The notes beneath the pieces are model-generated. The model saw only the letters and a program-made list of their open reading frames with translations. It made no database searches and was not told where the DNA came from. Below are positions 55,620-63,899 of a stretch of DNA of 64,000 nt, piece after piece (position 1 is the stretch's first letter; each line of letters opens with the position of its first letter). Location of the stretch: the NCBI RefSeq assembly GCF_000722695.1, contig NZ_JPFU01000013.1, forward strand, positions 434,001-498,000, written 5' to 3'. This stretch comes from Streptococcus mitis (GTDB taxonomy: Bacteria; Bacillota; Bacilli; Lactobacillales; Streptococcaceae). The position numbers and the translations under genes were made by a program.

Positions 55620-55648
55620 ATTGTAGCATTTTTTTCGCTTTTTGACAA
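55620..55648 (-). promoter_or_regulatory. Promoter of ppaC
   Basis: Minus strand TTGTCA, 17-bp spacer ending in TGC, TACAAT; 30 bp before the ATG. Confidence 0.8.
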
Positions 55649-55694
55649 AAGTAAGAGGAGTCAAAGGGCTCCCCACTACTCTTCAAAATAACTG

Positions 55695-55844
55695 ATACTC
55701 TTCGAAAATCTCTTCAAACCACGTCAGCTTCGCCTTGGATTATGTATATGACTGACTTCGTCAGTCTTATCTACAACCTCAAAGCAGTGCTTTGAGCAAC
55801 CTACGGCTAGCTTCCTAGTTTGCTCTTTAATTTTCATCGAGTAT
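55695..55844. repeat. BOX element, boxA-boxB-boxC
   Basis: Starts ATACTCTTCGAAAATC, contains one boxB with the ACTGACTTCGTCAGT hairpin, and ends TTTTCATCGAGTAT. It overlaps the 3' end of the GIY-YIG gene by 18 bp. Confidence 0.9.
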
Positions 55845-56111
55845 GAGTAAATTTCTATCTTGATTTTCAGATAAAAATCTTTCCTTCTGCGGTCTCTTCT
55901 TACGCTTGAGCAGGGCTTCTGCCGACATGGCTTCTTCCTTACTAGCAAAACCTTGAGCATAGATAAGTTTGACTGGCAAGCGTGCTCGTGTGTATTTGGC
56001 TCCCTTCCCACTATTATGGACAGCGAGGCGTCTTCTCACATCAGTCGTATAGCCTGTATAGTAAGATCCATCACGACACTCCAGCACGTACATATAAGCC
56101 TTATGATCCAT
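55827..56111 (-). CDS. GIY-YIG domain endonuclease-like protein (UPF0213 type)
   Basis: A 94-residue protein that is only a GIY-YIG domain: [19 protein letters not shown], with [20 protein letters not shown] after it, typical of the UPF0213/YhbQ group of small predicted nucleases. The ATG at 56111 ([12 protein letters not shown]) is preferred; the frame runs 35 codons further into the methyltransferase gene without a ribosome site. The last five residues and the stop come from the adjoining BOX element. Confidence 0.88.
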   Translation of the reverse strand: MDHKAYMYVLECRDGSYYTGYTTDVRRRLAVHNSGKGAKYTRARLPVKLIYAQGFASKEEAMSAEALLKRKKRPQKERFLSENQDRNLLILDEN

Positions 56112-56850
56112 AATAAATCTCTTCGAGTTCGGGCGTATAAGAACCATCATCATTGTGCACAATGAGAGGTGGCAAGACCTTAAAGCCACTTGTCGAGCCA
56201 TCCTTGATAGCTTCAATCAAGAGCATATTGGCTTCCTTTTCCCGCTTTGGATAAACAAACTGCAGGCGCTTAGGAGCTAGATTATGCCGTTGCAACATGT
56301 CCAAGATATCCAAGAGTCGATCAGGTCTATGAACCATGGCCAAACGCCCATTGGACTTGAGAATACTCTGAGCACTACGACAGATTTCCTGCAAATTGGT
56401 CGTGATTTCGTGGCGCGCCAAGAGGTAATGTTCACTCTCGTTCAGGTTGGAATGAGGATCCACCTTGAAATAGGGCGGATTACACAAAATCATATCCACC
56501 TTACTTCCCTGAATGTAAGCAGGCATATTTTTCAAATCATCACAGATGACCTGCATTTGCTCCTCTAATCCATTTAAACGGACAGAGCGTTCAGCCATAT
56601 CCGCCAAACGCTCCTGAATCTCAACAGCCAAAATCTGTGCCTGAGTACGAGTGCTAGCAAATAGCCCCACTGCTCCATTCCCAGCACAGAAATCCACAAT
56701 CAATCCCTTCTTAGGAAAACGTGGAAAGCGTGACAAGAGAACACTATCCACCGAATAGCTAAAAACCTCTCTATTTTGAATGATTTTAATATCTGTCGAA
56801 AAGAGCTGGTTAATGCGCTCTCCTGATTTTAATAATTGTTCTTCTTCCAT
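56101..56850 (-). CDS. tRNA1(Val) adenine-37 N6-methyltransferase-like (TrmN6 type)
   Basis: A 249-residue SAM-dependent methyltransferase. The SAM motif is [13 protein letters not shown] near 50-62; the N6-adenine signature is LCNPPYFK near 127. This pattern fits TrmN6/YabB-type tRNA methyltransferases. The target in streptococci is not proven. The -10 box ends six bases before the ATG, so the mRNA is probably leaderless. It overlaps the GIY-YIG gene by 11 bp. Confidence 0.85.
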   Translation of the reverse strand: MEEEQLLKSGERINQLFSTDIKIIQNREVFSYSVDSVLLSRFPRFPKKGLIVDFCAGNGAVGLFASTRTQAQILAVEIQERLADMAERSVRLNGLEEQMQVICDDLKNMPAYIQGSKVDMILCNPPYFKVDPHSNLNESEHYLLARHEITTNLQEICRSAQSILKSNGRLAMVHRPDRLLDILDMLQRHNLAPKRLQFVYPKREKEANMLLIEAIKDGSTSGFKVLPPLIVHNDDGSYTPELEEIYYGS

Positions 56851-56856
56851 GATCCT

Positions 56857-56865
56857 ATTATAGCA
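56857..56865 (-). promoter_or_regulatory. Extended -10 promoter giving a probable leaderless trmN6 mRNA
   Basis: Minus strand TGCTATAAT, six bases before the ATG, the same geometry as in front of pabB. Confidence 0.6.
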
Positions 56866-56902
56866 AATTTATATTAATATTACAAAAGATATAGTTTTCT
56901 AA

Positions 56903-57265
56903 CTAGTGCTTCTGATTCTTCAAATGTTGAAGGGCTTCCTTGGTCCAAATTGGCATCATTCGTTTGAGAGGCGCAAAGCCATAGTTAAAGCGGTCGCTTG
57001 AAAAACGTCTCCGTCTAGGAAACTGGTGCTTTTCTTCCTCCAAAGTACGGATAGAAAGACTGGCTTTCCCTGTAAATTCATCTAAATCCACTACCTGAAC
57101 CAGAACCTCTTCATCGACTTTCAAGGCTTCATGAATATTTTCAATAAATCCTGTCCGAATCTCTGAAATGTGAATCAGCCCCGTATCACCCGTCTCTAGC
57201 TCAACAAAGGCACCGTAGGGCTGAATCCCTGTAATACGCCCCTTTAGCTTATCACCGATTTTCAT
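56903..57265 (-). CDS. cvfD: S1-domain RNA-binding regulator CvfD (YugI-like)
   Basis: A 120-residue protein with one S1 domain: KIGDKLKGRITGIQPYGAFV, then GLIHISEIRTGFI and VLVQVVDLDEF, plus a short basic C-terminus with RRRRF. In pneumococcus this gene was described as CvfD, a post-transcriptional regulator of virulence and metabolic genes. The ATG at 57265 follows GAGGA and lies only 1 nt after the HAD-cyclophilin stop, so it is co-translated with that gene. The assignment rests on domain plus gene order. Confidence 0.86.
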   Translation of the reverse strand: MKIGDKLKGRITGIQPYGAFVELETGDTGLIHISEIRTGFIENIHEALKVDEEVLVQVVDLDEFTGKASLSIRTLEEEKHQFPRRRRFSSDRFNYGFAPLKRMMPIWTKEALQHLKNQKH

Positions 57266-57266
57266 C

Positions 57267-58667
57267 TTAGTCCTCAATTTCAATAGTTTCAATCACAACA
57301 TCTTCAACTGGCTTGTCCATAGCTCCTGTTTCAACAGCAGCAATTTCATCCAAGACAGCGTAAGAAGCTTCATCAGCTAGCTGACCAAAAACAGTGTGAC
57401 GGCGGTCTAGGTGAGGTGTCCCACCTTGGTTAGCATAGATTTCCGCAATCGGTTCTGGCCAACCACCACGAGCAATTTCTTTCTTAGAATATGGCAAATG
57501 TTGATTTTGCACGATAAAGAACTGGCTGCCGTTGGTATTTGGACCAGCATTGGCCATGGAAAGGGCACCACGGATATTGTAAAGTTCTTCTGAGAACTCG
57601 TCCTCAAAAGATTCGCCGTAGATTGACTCGCCACCCATACCAGTTCCAGTTGGGTCTCCACCTTGAATCATAAAATCCTTGATAATACGGTGGAAAATGA
57701 CACCATCATAGTAGCCATCTTTTGAAAGTGCAACAAAGTTAGCCACAGTTTTAGGAGCATGTTCAGGGAAGAGCTTAATACGCAAGTCTCCGTGATTGGT
57801 CTTAATAGTCGCAAGAGGACCTTCTACTGTTTCAATGTCTACTTGTGGGAAATGCAATTCTTTTTCTACCATACCAAATCCTTCTAAGGCATCAAAAATG
57901 CCATCTTCTTCTAGTGTTTTTGTTATATAATCTGCTTTTTCTTTGATTTTTTCATGAGAAATTCCCATTGCGACGCTGATTCCAGCATAATCAAAGAGTT
58001 CCAAGTCGTTGAGCCCATCTCCAAAGACCATGACGTTCTCTGGTTTCAAGCCTAGGTGTTCCACAACCTGTTCCACACCTGTCGCTTTGGAGCCTGAAAT
58101 CGGCACAATGTCAGACGAATGCTCATGCCAACGAACCATGCGAAGTTTGTCTGAGAGACTATCAGGCAAACGTAAATCATCCCCCTTATCTTCAAAAGTC
58201 CACATCTGATAGATGTCTTCTTTTTCATGGAAATCTGGATCCACATCCAAATCGGGGTAAATTGGATTGATAGCCTCACTAATCATATCGGTGCGAGTTG
58301 ACAACTTGGCATCATGACTCCCAACCAAACCATACTCAATTCCCTCTTGCTTGGCCCAGGAGATATACTCCTCAACATCTGACTTCTCAATCTGATGTTG
58401 ATAAATAACCTGACCTTTTTTATCTTCGATATAAGCCCCATTTAAGGTTACAAAAAAGTCAGGTTTGAGCTCACGAATCTCCGGAACGACACCAAAAATC
58501 CCTCGTCCAGAAGCAATACCTGTCAAAATTCCTTTCTCACGTAATTGCTTAAAAACAGTTGGGATTGAAGCTGGAATAAAACCTGTCTTTGAATTCCTCA
58601 AGGTATCATCAATATCAAAAAAGACAATCTTGATTTTCTTTGCCTTGTATCTTAATTTCGCATCCAT
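57267..58667 (-). CDS. HAD phosphatase fused to a cyclophilin peptidyl-prolyl isomerase
   Basis: A two-domain cytoplasmic protein of 466 residues. Residues about 10-265 are a Cof-type HAD hydrolase (FFDIDDTLRNS, GIASGRG, KATGVEQVVEHLGL, FGDGLNDLELF). Residues about 275-466 are a cyclophilin (LFPEHAPKTVANFVAL, FHRIIKDFMIQGGDPTGTG, GSQFFIVQN). Both active sites look complete. This fusion is characteristic of streptococci. The HAD substrate is unknown. Confidence 0.93.
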   Translation of the reverse strand: MDAKLRYKAKKIKIVFFDIDDTLRNSKTGFIPASIPTVFKQLREKGILTGIASGRGIFGVVPEIRELKPDFFVTLNGAYIEDKKGQVIYQHQIEKSDVEEYISWAKQEGIEYGLVGSHDAKLSTRTDMISEAINPIYPDLDVDPDFHEKEDIYQMWTFEDKGDDLRLPDSLSDKLRMVRWHEHSSDIVPISGSKATGVEQVVEHLGLKPENVMVFGDGLNDLELFDYAGISVAMGISHEKIKEKADYITKTLEEDGIFDALEGFGMVEKELHFPQVDIETVEGPLATIKTNHGDLRIKLFPEHAPKTVANFVALSKDGYYDGVIFHRIIKDFMIQGGDPTGTGMGGESIYGESFEDEFSEELYNIRGALSMANAGPNTNGSQFFIVQNQHLPYSKKEIARGGWPEPIAEIYANQGGTPHLDRRHTVFGQLADEASYAVLDEIAAVETGAMDKPVEDVVIETIEIED

Positions 58668-58697
58668 CTCACTACCTCTTTCAATCTAACTCTTTCC

Positions 58698-58706
58698 ATT
58701 ATACCA
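58698..58706 (-). promoter_or_regulatory. Extended -10 promoter of the HAD-cyclophilin/cvfD unit
   Basis: Minus strand TGGTATAAT about 31 bp before the ATG. Confidence 0.6.
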
Positions 58707-58755
58707 TAAAGTAGGCAAATCCCCTATGTTCAAAAAGTTTCCAGTTTTTATTGTA

Positions 58756-58860
58756 ATACTCTTCGAAAATCAAATTCAAACCACGTCAACGTCGCCTTAC
58801 CGTACTCAAGTACAGCCTGCGGCTAGTTTCCTAGTTTGCTCTTTGATTTTCATTGAGTAT
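58756..58860. repeat. BOX element, boxA-boxC without boxB
   Basis: Starts ATACTCTTCGAAAATC and ends TTTTCATTGAGTAT; no boxB unit. Confidence 0.9.
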
Positions 58861-58995
58861 AAGTCCTTTTATGAGAAAAGAAACATGTTTATGAAAAAGC
58901 TCCATCATGCTCTTAATGTGTTCTCTTGTTTTCAAACTCACGAAAAAGAGAGCCACCAGACCCAACTCGCTCTCCCATTTCAAGGCTCGTGAAAA

Positions 58996-59017
58996 AAAAG
59001 ACCCGTCAGGGTCTTTT
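58996..59017 (-). terminator. Terminator of the rpsF-ssb-rpsR operon
   Basis: AAAAGACCC and GGGTCTTTT, a perfect 9-bp stem with a 4-nt loop and a T run on the minus strand. Confidence 0.92.
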
Positions 59018-59019
59018 CT

Positions 59020-59259
59020 TTAATCTTCGTTTACGAAAGGCATCAAAGCCATTACGCGAGCGCGTTTGATAGCTGTTGTTACTTTACGTTGGTTTTTAGC
59101 TGAAGTTCCAGTTACACGACGAGGAAGGATTTTCCCACGTTCTGAAACGAAACGGCTAAGAAGCTCAGTATCTTTGTAATCAACATATTCAATTTTGTTT
59201 GCTGCGATGTAATCAACTTTTTTACGGCGTTTGAATCCGCCACGACGTTGTTGAGCCAT
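59020..59259 (-). CDS. rpsR: 30S ribosomal protein S18
   Basis: A 79-residue protein matching bS18: a basic N-terminus [14 protein letters not shown], then [21 protein letters not shown] and [20 protein letters not shown]. It pairs with S6 in the platform of the small subunit. Last gene of rpsF-ssb-rpsR. No pair of zinc-type cysteines is present. Confidence 0.98.
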   Translation of the reverse strand: MAQQRRGGFKRRKKVDYIAANKIEYVDYKDTELLSRFVSERGKILPRRVTGTSAKNQRKVTTAIKRARVMALMPFVNED

Positions 59260-59290
59260 GTTTTTTCTCCTTTATAATTTTAGTTGTCCA

Positions 59291-59761
59291 TTAGAATGGT
59301 AAATCATCATCTGAAATATCCAATGGATTTGTTGCTCCAAATGGATTTTCATCACGTGAAAAGTCTGGTACTGAATTTGTAGGTGCTGAATAGTTTGCAG
59401 TTGGTGCAGAGTAAGCTCCACCTGTGTGACTCTCACGCACACTACGGCTTTCCAACATTTGGAAATTCTCAGCCACGACCTCTGTCACGTAGACACGTTG
59501 TCCTTGCTGGTTATCGTAACTACGAGTCTGGATACGACCAGTCACCCCGATAAGTGAGCCTTTTTTAGCCCAGTTAGCAAGGTTTTCAGCCTGTTGGCGC
59601 CACATAACGACATTGATAAAATCAGCCTCACGTTCGCCATTTTGACTCTTAAATGTACGGTTTACTGCAAGAGTAAAAGTCGCAACTGCTACATTTGATG
59701 GGGTATAACGCAACTCAGCGTCACGTGTCATACGCCCTACAAGTACAACATTGTTAATCAT
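59291..59761 (-). CDS. ssbA: Single-stranded DNA-binding protein
   Basis: A 156-residue SSB: OB fold start [20 protein letters not shown], central [20 protein letters not shown], a Ser/Thr/Ala/Asn-rich linker, and the acidic C-terminal tip DISDDDLPF that recruits partners. Being inside the rpsF-rpsR operon marks it as the main replication SSB (the competence paralogue lies elsewhere). Confidence 0.97.
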   Translation of the reverse strand: MINNVVLVGRMTRDAELRYTPSNVAVATFTLAVNRTFKSQNGEREADFINVVMWRQQAENLANWAKKGSLIGVTGRIQTRSYDNQQGQRVYVTEVVAENFQMLESRSVRESHTGGAYSAPTANYSAPTNSVPDFSRDENPFGATNPLDISDDDLPF

Positions 59762-59772
59762 AGTTTACCTTC

Positions 59773-60063
59773 TTACGCGTCAGTTTTGACGATCATGTGA
59801 CGAAGAATGTCAGCGTTGATTTTTGAAAGACGGTCAAACTCTTTAAGAGCTGCGTCGTCGTTTGCTTCAACGTTAACGATGTGGTAAAGTCCTTCACGGA
59901 AATCTTGGATTTCGTATGCAAGACGACGTTTTTCCCAAGTTTTTGATTCAACAATAGTTGCACCGTTGTCAGTCAAAATAGAGTCAAAACGTGCTACCAA
60001 AGCGTTTTTAGCTTCTTCTTCAATGTTTGGACGAATGATATAAAGAATTTCGTATTTAGCCAT
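59773..60063 (-). CDS. rpsF: 30S ribosomal protein S6
   Basis: A 96-residue bS6: [20 protein letters not shown], then [20 protein letters not shown] and [17 protein letters not shown]. First gene of the operon. Its leader contains two hairpins that could bind the S6-S18 dimer for autoregulation, as known for many bacteria. Confidence 0.98.
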   Translation of the reverse strand: MAKYEILYIIRPNIEEEAKNALVARFDSILTDNGATIVESKTWEKRRLAYEIQDFREGLYHIVNVEANDDAALKEFDRLSKINADILRHMIVKTDA

Positions 60064-60091
60064 TGATATGTTCCTCCTTTTGGTCTAATGA

Positions 60092-60129
60092 CCCCAAGAC
60101 TTTGCAAGGGGTAAGTGAGGTTCGCTCAC
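60092..60129 (-). promoter_or_regulatory. rpsF leader hairpins, probable S6:S18 autoregulatory element
   Basis: On the minus strand GTGAG/CTCAC (loop CGAAC) is followed by a larger CCCC/GGGG stem just before the ribosome site. The layout fits the S6:S18-binding leaders described upstream of rpsF, but the exact consensus was not checked. Confidence 0.45.
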
Positions 60130-60137
60130 AATAAACT

Positions 60138-60166
60138 ATTATACTAGAAAACAATTTTTTACGCAA
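60138..60166 (-). promoter_or_regulatory. Promoter of rpsF-ssb-rpsR
   Basis: Minus strand TTGCGT, 17-bp spacer, TATAAT, 75 bp before the rpsF ATG. Confidence 0.75.
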
Positions 60167-60185
60167 GTAAAAACTCTGGAATTCG

Positions 60186-60208
60186 AAAAAACGCCACATG
60201 GACGTTTT
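60186..60208 (-). terminator. Terminator of the asnS operon
   Basis: AAAACG and CGTTTT arms extended by two more pairs, followed by TTTCG on the minus strand; just after the asnS stop. Confidence 0.8.
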
Positions 60209-60215
60209 CCTGTTC

Positions 60216-61559
60216 TTATGGTTTGATACGATGCAACATACGTGGGAATGGGATAGCTTCACGGATGTGTTTTGTTCCTGCTGCAAAAGTTACCATACGT
60301 TCGATACCGATACCAAATCCACCATGTGGTACAGTACCGTATTTACGAAGGTCAAGGTAGAATTCATACTCTGTACGATCCATGCCAAGTTCGTCCATCT
60401 TAGCTACAAGGGCATCGTAGTCTTCCTCACGCATTGACCCACCGATGATTTCTCCATAGCCTTCTGGAGCAAGTAAATCTGCACAAAGCACGCGCTCTGG
60501 ATTTCCAGGAACTGGCTTCATGTAGAAGGCCTTGATAGCTGCTGGATAGTTCATGACAAATGTTGGCACACCAAAGTGGTTTGAGATCCAAGTTTCATGT
60601 GGTGAACCAAAGTCATCTCCATGTTCCAAATGCTCGTAATCAGCGTCTTCATCATTTTCATGCTCTTGCAAGAGGTCAATAGCTTGATCGTAAGTGATGC
60701 GTTTGAATGGCTCTGCAATGTAGCGTTTCAAGAGCTCTGTATCACGTTCCAAGGTTTCCAAGGCTTGAGGCGCACGGTCAAGAACACCTTGAAGAAGAGC
60801 TTTCACATAAGCTTCTTGCAAGTCGAGTGACTCATCGTGTGTCAAGTATGAGTACTCTGCGTCCATCATCCAGAACTCAGTCAAGTGACGGCGCGTTTTT
60901 GATTTTTCGGCACGGAATACTGGACCAAAGTCAAATACACGACCAAGAGCCATAGCTCCTGCTTCTAGGTAAAGCTGACCTGATTGGCTCAAGTAGGCTG
61001 GCGTTCCGAAGTAGTCCGTTTCAAAGAGTTCTGTTGAATCTTCTGCCGCATTTCCTGAAAGAATTGGGCTATCAAACTTCATGAAGCCGTTCTTGTCAAA
61101 GAACTCATAAGTTGCGTAGATGATAGCGTTACGGATTTGCATCACCGCTACTTGCTTACGAGAACGGAGCCACAAGTGACGGTTGTCCATCAAGAAGTCT
61201 GTTCCGTGTTCTTTTGGTGTAATTGGGTAGTCTTGAGATTCACCAATCACTTCGATGTCTGTAATGTCCAACTCATAACCAAATTTAGAACGTTCGTCTT
61301 CTTTAACAATACCTGTCACATAAACAGACGTTTCTTGGCTCAAGCGTTTGATGACATCAAACTTCTCAAGTCCCACTTCTTCACCAAATTTTTCGACAAA
61401 GTTTGGTTTAAAGGCTACACCTTGGAAGAAGGCTGTTCCATCACGCAATTGCAAGAAGGCGATTTTCCCTTTTCCTGATTTGTTGGCAACCCAAGCGCCG
61501 ATCGTCACTTCCTGACCAACATAGTCTTTTACATCAATAATCGTTACACGTTTTGTCAT
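60216..61559 (-). CDS. asnS: Asparaginyl-tRNA synthetase
   Basis: Class II aminoacyl-tRNA synthetase charging tRNA-Asn. 447 residues: an N-terminal OB anticodon-binding domain ([21 protein letters not shown]), motif 2 around [17 protein letters not shown], and motif 3 [12 protein letters not shown]. Asn- rather than Asp-specificity is inferred from the AsnRS-like length and N-terminus and from the aspC-asnS gene order seen in other Firmicutes. Last gene of its operon. Confidence 0.95.
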   Translation of the reverse strand: MTKRVTIIDVKDYVGQEVTIGAWVANKSGKGKIAFLQLRDGTAFFQGVAFKPNFVEKFGEEVGLEKFDVIKRLSQETSVYVTGIVKEDERSKFGYELDITDIEVIGESQDYPITPKEHGTDFLMDNRHLWLRSRKQVAVMQIRNAIIYATYEFFDKNGFMKFDSPILSGNAAEDSTELFETDYFGTPAYLSQSGQLYLEAGAMALGRVFDFGPVFRAEKSKTRRHLTEFWMMDAEYSYLTHDESLDLQEAYVKALLQGVLDRAPQALETLERDTELLKRYIAEPFKRITYDQAIDLLQEHENDEDADYEHLEHGDDFGSPHETWISNHFGVPTFVMNYPAAIKAFYMKPVPGNPERVLCADLLAPEGYGEIIGGSMREEDYDALVAKMDELGMDRTEYEFYLDLRKYGTVPHGGFGIGIERMVTFAAGTKHIREAIPFPRMLHRIKP

Positions 61560-61577
61560 TATTTTTCCTTTTCTTTT

Positions 61578-61943
61578 TTATTCTTTATGGCAAACCACTT
61601 CTATATTGTTCCCATCTGGATCAATCACAAAAGTAGCGTAGTAAATCGGTTGCTCACTGCGATAACCAGGAGCTCCATTGTCTCGCCCACCTGCCTCTAA
61701 ACCAGCCTCATAACAAGCTTGAACCTCTTCCTTATTTTCTGCTAAAAAAGCAAAGTGAATAGGATTTTGCTTCCCCTGAGCCAGCCAAAAATCACCACCA
61801 GGATGAGGGCTGTTTGGGGCAAGAAAACTGATTAGAGAAGTGGTCTTAAAAGCCAATTTATAGCCCAAAGGAGCGAGAAAACTCCTATAAAATCCTTCTG
61901 AAATTTGTAAATCCTTTACCTTAATTTCAAAATGATCAATCAT
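61578..61943 (-). CDS. VOC-family (glyoxalase-like) protein
   Basis: A 121-residue single-chain VOC protein: IDHFEIKVKDLQISEGFYRS at the start, VQACYEAGLEAGGRDNGAPG in the middle, YATFVIDPDGNNIEVVCHK at the end. The His near the start and the final Glu fit metal ligands of the fold. Function unknown. Its ATG overlaps the aspC stop by 8 bp; there is no clear ribosome site, so translation is probably coupled. It is inserted between aspC and asnS, which are adjacent in other genomes. Confidence 0.8.
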   Translation of the reverse strand: MIDHFEIKVKDLQISEGFYRSFLAPLGYKLAFKTTSLISFLAPNSPHPGGDFWLAQGKQNPIHFAFLAENKEEVQACYEAGLEAGGRDNGAPGYRSEQPIYYATFVIDPDGNNIEVVCHKE

Positions 61944-63123
61944 TCTCACTACCCATAAATGCTTTCAAGCGTTTAACTGCTTCTTTAAGCGTGTCTAGGT
62001 CTGTCGCATAACTGAGGCGCACATTTTCTGGTGCTCCGAATCCTGCTCCTGTAATCAAGGCTAGACCAACTTCTTCAAGAATAGCCGTCGTAAATGCTGT
62101 TACATCGCTATAACCTTTCATCTCCATAGCTTTTTTGACATTTGGAAAGAGATAGAAAGCTCCTTGTGGTTTGACAACTTCAAAACCAGGGACTTCACAC
62201 AAGAGTGGATAGATGGTATTGAGACGTTCTTCAAATGCTTGACGCATAACTTCCACAGAATCTTGCGGTCCAGTTAGGGCTTCGATAGTTGCATATTGTG
62301 AAACAGCAGTTAGGTTAGAAGTTGTTTGACCTGTCAATTTGCTCATAGCAGCAATGATTTCTGAATCACCCACTGCATAACCTACCCGCCAACCTGTCAT
62401 GGCATAAGCTTTTGATACACCGTTAATGACAATGGTTTGCTTGCGAATGGCTTCTGATAGACTAGATATTGGTACGAACTCATTCCCGTTATAGACCAAA
62501 CGACCATAAATATCATCTGCTAGGATGAGAATGTCATGTTCAACTGCCCAATTTCCTATAGCCAAGAGTTCCTCGCGAGTGTAAATCATACCAGTCGGAT
62601 TAGATGGCGAATTTAGCACCAAAACCTTGGTTTTGTCTGTGCGAGCTGCTTCCAACTGCTCTACGGTCACCTTAAAGTGATTGTCTTCCTTAGCAGGAAC
62701 AAAGACTGGCACACCTTCTGCCATCTTGACCTGATCTCCATAGCTGACCCAATATGGGGTTGGGATGATAACTTCATCACCTGGATTGACCACAGCCATA
62801 AAGAAAGTATAGAGTGAGAACTTAGCACCGGTAGCAAAGGTAACCTCGTTACTTGCGACAGAATAGCCATAGTAGCGCTCGAAGTAGGTATTCACCGCAG
62901 CTTTTAATTCTGGTAGGCCTGAAGCTACTGTATAGAAGGAAGCCTGTCCTTCTCGAATAGCTTTAACTGCTGCATCCTGAATATTTTCAGGAGTGTGAAA
63001 ATCTGGTTGTCCCAAGGTCAAGAAAAGGACATCCTTACCTTGAGCTTTTAATTTTTTTGCTCTCGCATCACTAGCTAAAGTAACACTTTCTTCCATTTCT
63101 AAAACACGGTTGGATAGTTTCAT
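61936..63123 (-). CDS. aspC: Aspartate aminotransferase (class I PLP)
   Basis: Interconverts aspartate and oxaloacetate, feeding asparagine synthesis. 395 residues of fold type I, subgroup Ib: LTLGQPDFHTPENIQ, TPYWVSYGDQVKMAEG, NSPSNPTGMIYTREEL, and the PLP lysine in VSKAYAMTGWRVGYA. Overlaps the DUF5590 stop as ATGA. The order DUF5590-aspartate aminotransferase-asnS equals ypmB-aspB-asnS of Bacillus subtilis. Confidence 0.94.
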   Translation of the reverse strand: MKLSNRVLEMEESVTLASDARAKKLKAQGKDVLFLTLGQPDFHTPENIQDAAVKAIREGQASFYTVASGLPELKAAVNTYFERYYGYSVASNEVTFATGAKFSLYTFFMAVVNPGDEVIIPTPYWVSYGDQVKMAEGVPVFVPAKEDNHFKVTVEQLEAARTDKTKVLVLNSPSNPTGMIYTREELLAIGNWAVEHDILILADDIYGRLVYNGNEFVPISSLSEAIRKQTIVINGVSKAYAMTGWRVGYAVGDSEIIAAMSKLTGQTTSNLTAVSQYATIEALTGPQDSVEVMRQAFEERLNTIYPLLCEVPGFEVVKPQGAFYLFPNVKKAMEMKGYSDVTAFTTAILEEVGLALITGAGFGAPENVRLSYATDLDTLKEAVKRLKAFMGSEND

Positions 63124-63608
63124 AGGCCCTCCTTATTGACCAATGCTCCTGTTTCAAAATCTACTAGATAAAAATCAGAGCCTGACTTAACTTCCCAGAT
63201 TGGCTTGTCTTGATAACGGCCAAAGGTAATCTTGTCAATCTCACCAGCTCCTTTTTCCTTAGAAACAGCTTCTGCTTTTTCTTGTGAAATACCCTGATTT
63301 AGCTGATAGACGTAAATCTTATGATCATCTTTACCAATCAGGACAGCAAGTGCTTCTTGTTTTTTATTACGGCCAAGAACGCTGTAATAGGATTCCAAGC
63401 CATTGTATAAGTCAACCTGATCAGCCTGCTCTAATCCTGCATACTGCTGAGCTAATTTTTCTCCTTCACTTTTAGCTGTTTGATAAGGTTTCATACTCAG
63501 AAACACTAGATACAGAAAGGAAGCACTGATAACCACAAACAAAATCGTCATCCCTAGACCATACTGCCACAGTAGATTATTTTTTGCTTTGTTTTGTCTT
63601 TTTTTCAC
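63120..63608 (-). CDS. DUF5590 (YpmB/TseB-like) membrane protein, GTG start
   Basis: A 162-residue protein with one N-terminal membrane helix (GMTILFVVISASFLYLVFL) and an extracytoplasmic PepSY-like tandem domain (EALAVLIGKDDHKIYVYQLN, PIWEVKSGSDFYLVDFETG). B. subtilis YpmB was renamed TseB and works with a penicillin-binding protein in wall elongation; conservation of that role is inferred. The start is GTG, with no ribosome site and a -10 box ending six bases upstream. Confidence 0.83.
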   Translation of the reverse strand: MKKRQNKAKNNLLWQYGLGMTILFVVISASFLYLVFLSMKPYQTAKSEGEKLAQQYAGLEQADQVDLYNGLESYYSVLGRNKKQEALAVLIGKDDHKIYVYQLNQGISQEKAEAVSKEKGAGEIDKITFGRYQDKPIWEVKSGSDFYLVDFETGALVNKEGL

Positions 63609-63614
63609 TCGTCT

Positions 63615-63623
63615 ATTTTACCA
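63615..63623 (-). promoter_or_regulatory. Extended -10 promoter giving a probable leaderless DUF5590-aspC-asnS mRNA
   Basis: Minus strand TGGTAAAAT ends six bases before the GTG start codon. Confidence 0.5.
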
Positions 63624-63655
63624 TCTATTAGGCTTTATTACAAGTGAATGCAAGA

Positions 63656-63759
63656 ATACTCTTCGAAAATCTCTTCAAACCACGTCAGCTTCGCCTTGCC
63701 GTACCCAAGTACTGTCTGCGACTAGCTTCCTAGTTTGCTCTTTGATTTTCATTGAGTAT
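63656..63759. repeat. BOX element, boxA-boxC without boxB
   Basis: Starts ATACTCTTCGAAAATC and ends TTTTCATTGAGTAT; contains the CAGCTTCGCCTTGCCGTA boxA core. Confidence 0.9.
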
Positions 63760-63856
63760 AAGCAACCAATTCTATTTCTTCCTTCAAAGTAAATCGATTT
63801 TTCTTAGTTAAAACCGAGCAAGAAAAGTAAAGACAGCTCCAAAATCAACCTATTAA

Positions 63857-63883
63857 AAAACCTGAGCTTGACACTCAAGTTTT
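63857..63883 (-). terminator. Terminator of the gene cut by the window end
   Basis: AAAACTTGAG and CTCAGGTTTT pair fully (one G-U), followed by TTAATA on the minus strand. Confidence 0.8.
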
Positions 63884-63899
63884 CAAAAATTCTTTTAAT

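Larger units (their letters stand above)
58668..59019. other. Gene-free interval between rpsR and the HAD-cyclophilin gene
   Basis: Holds the HAD-cyclophilin promoter, a BOX element (58756-58860) and the rpsR terminator (58996-59017). The 130 bp between BOX and terminator show no coding signal. Confidence 0.7.
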
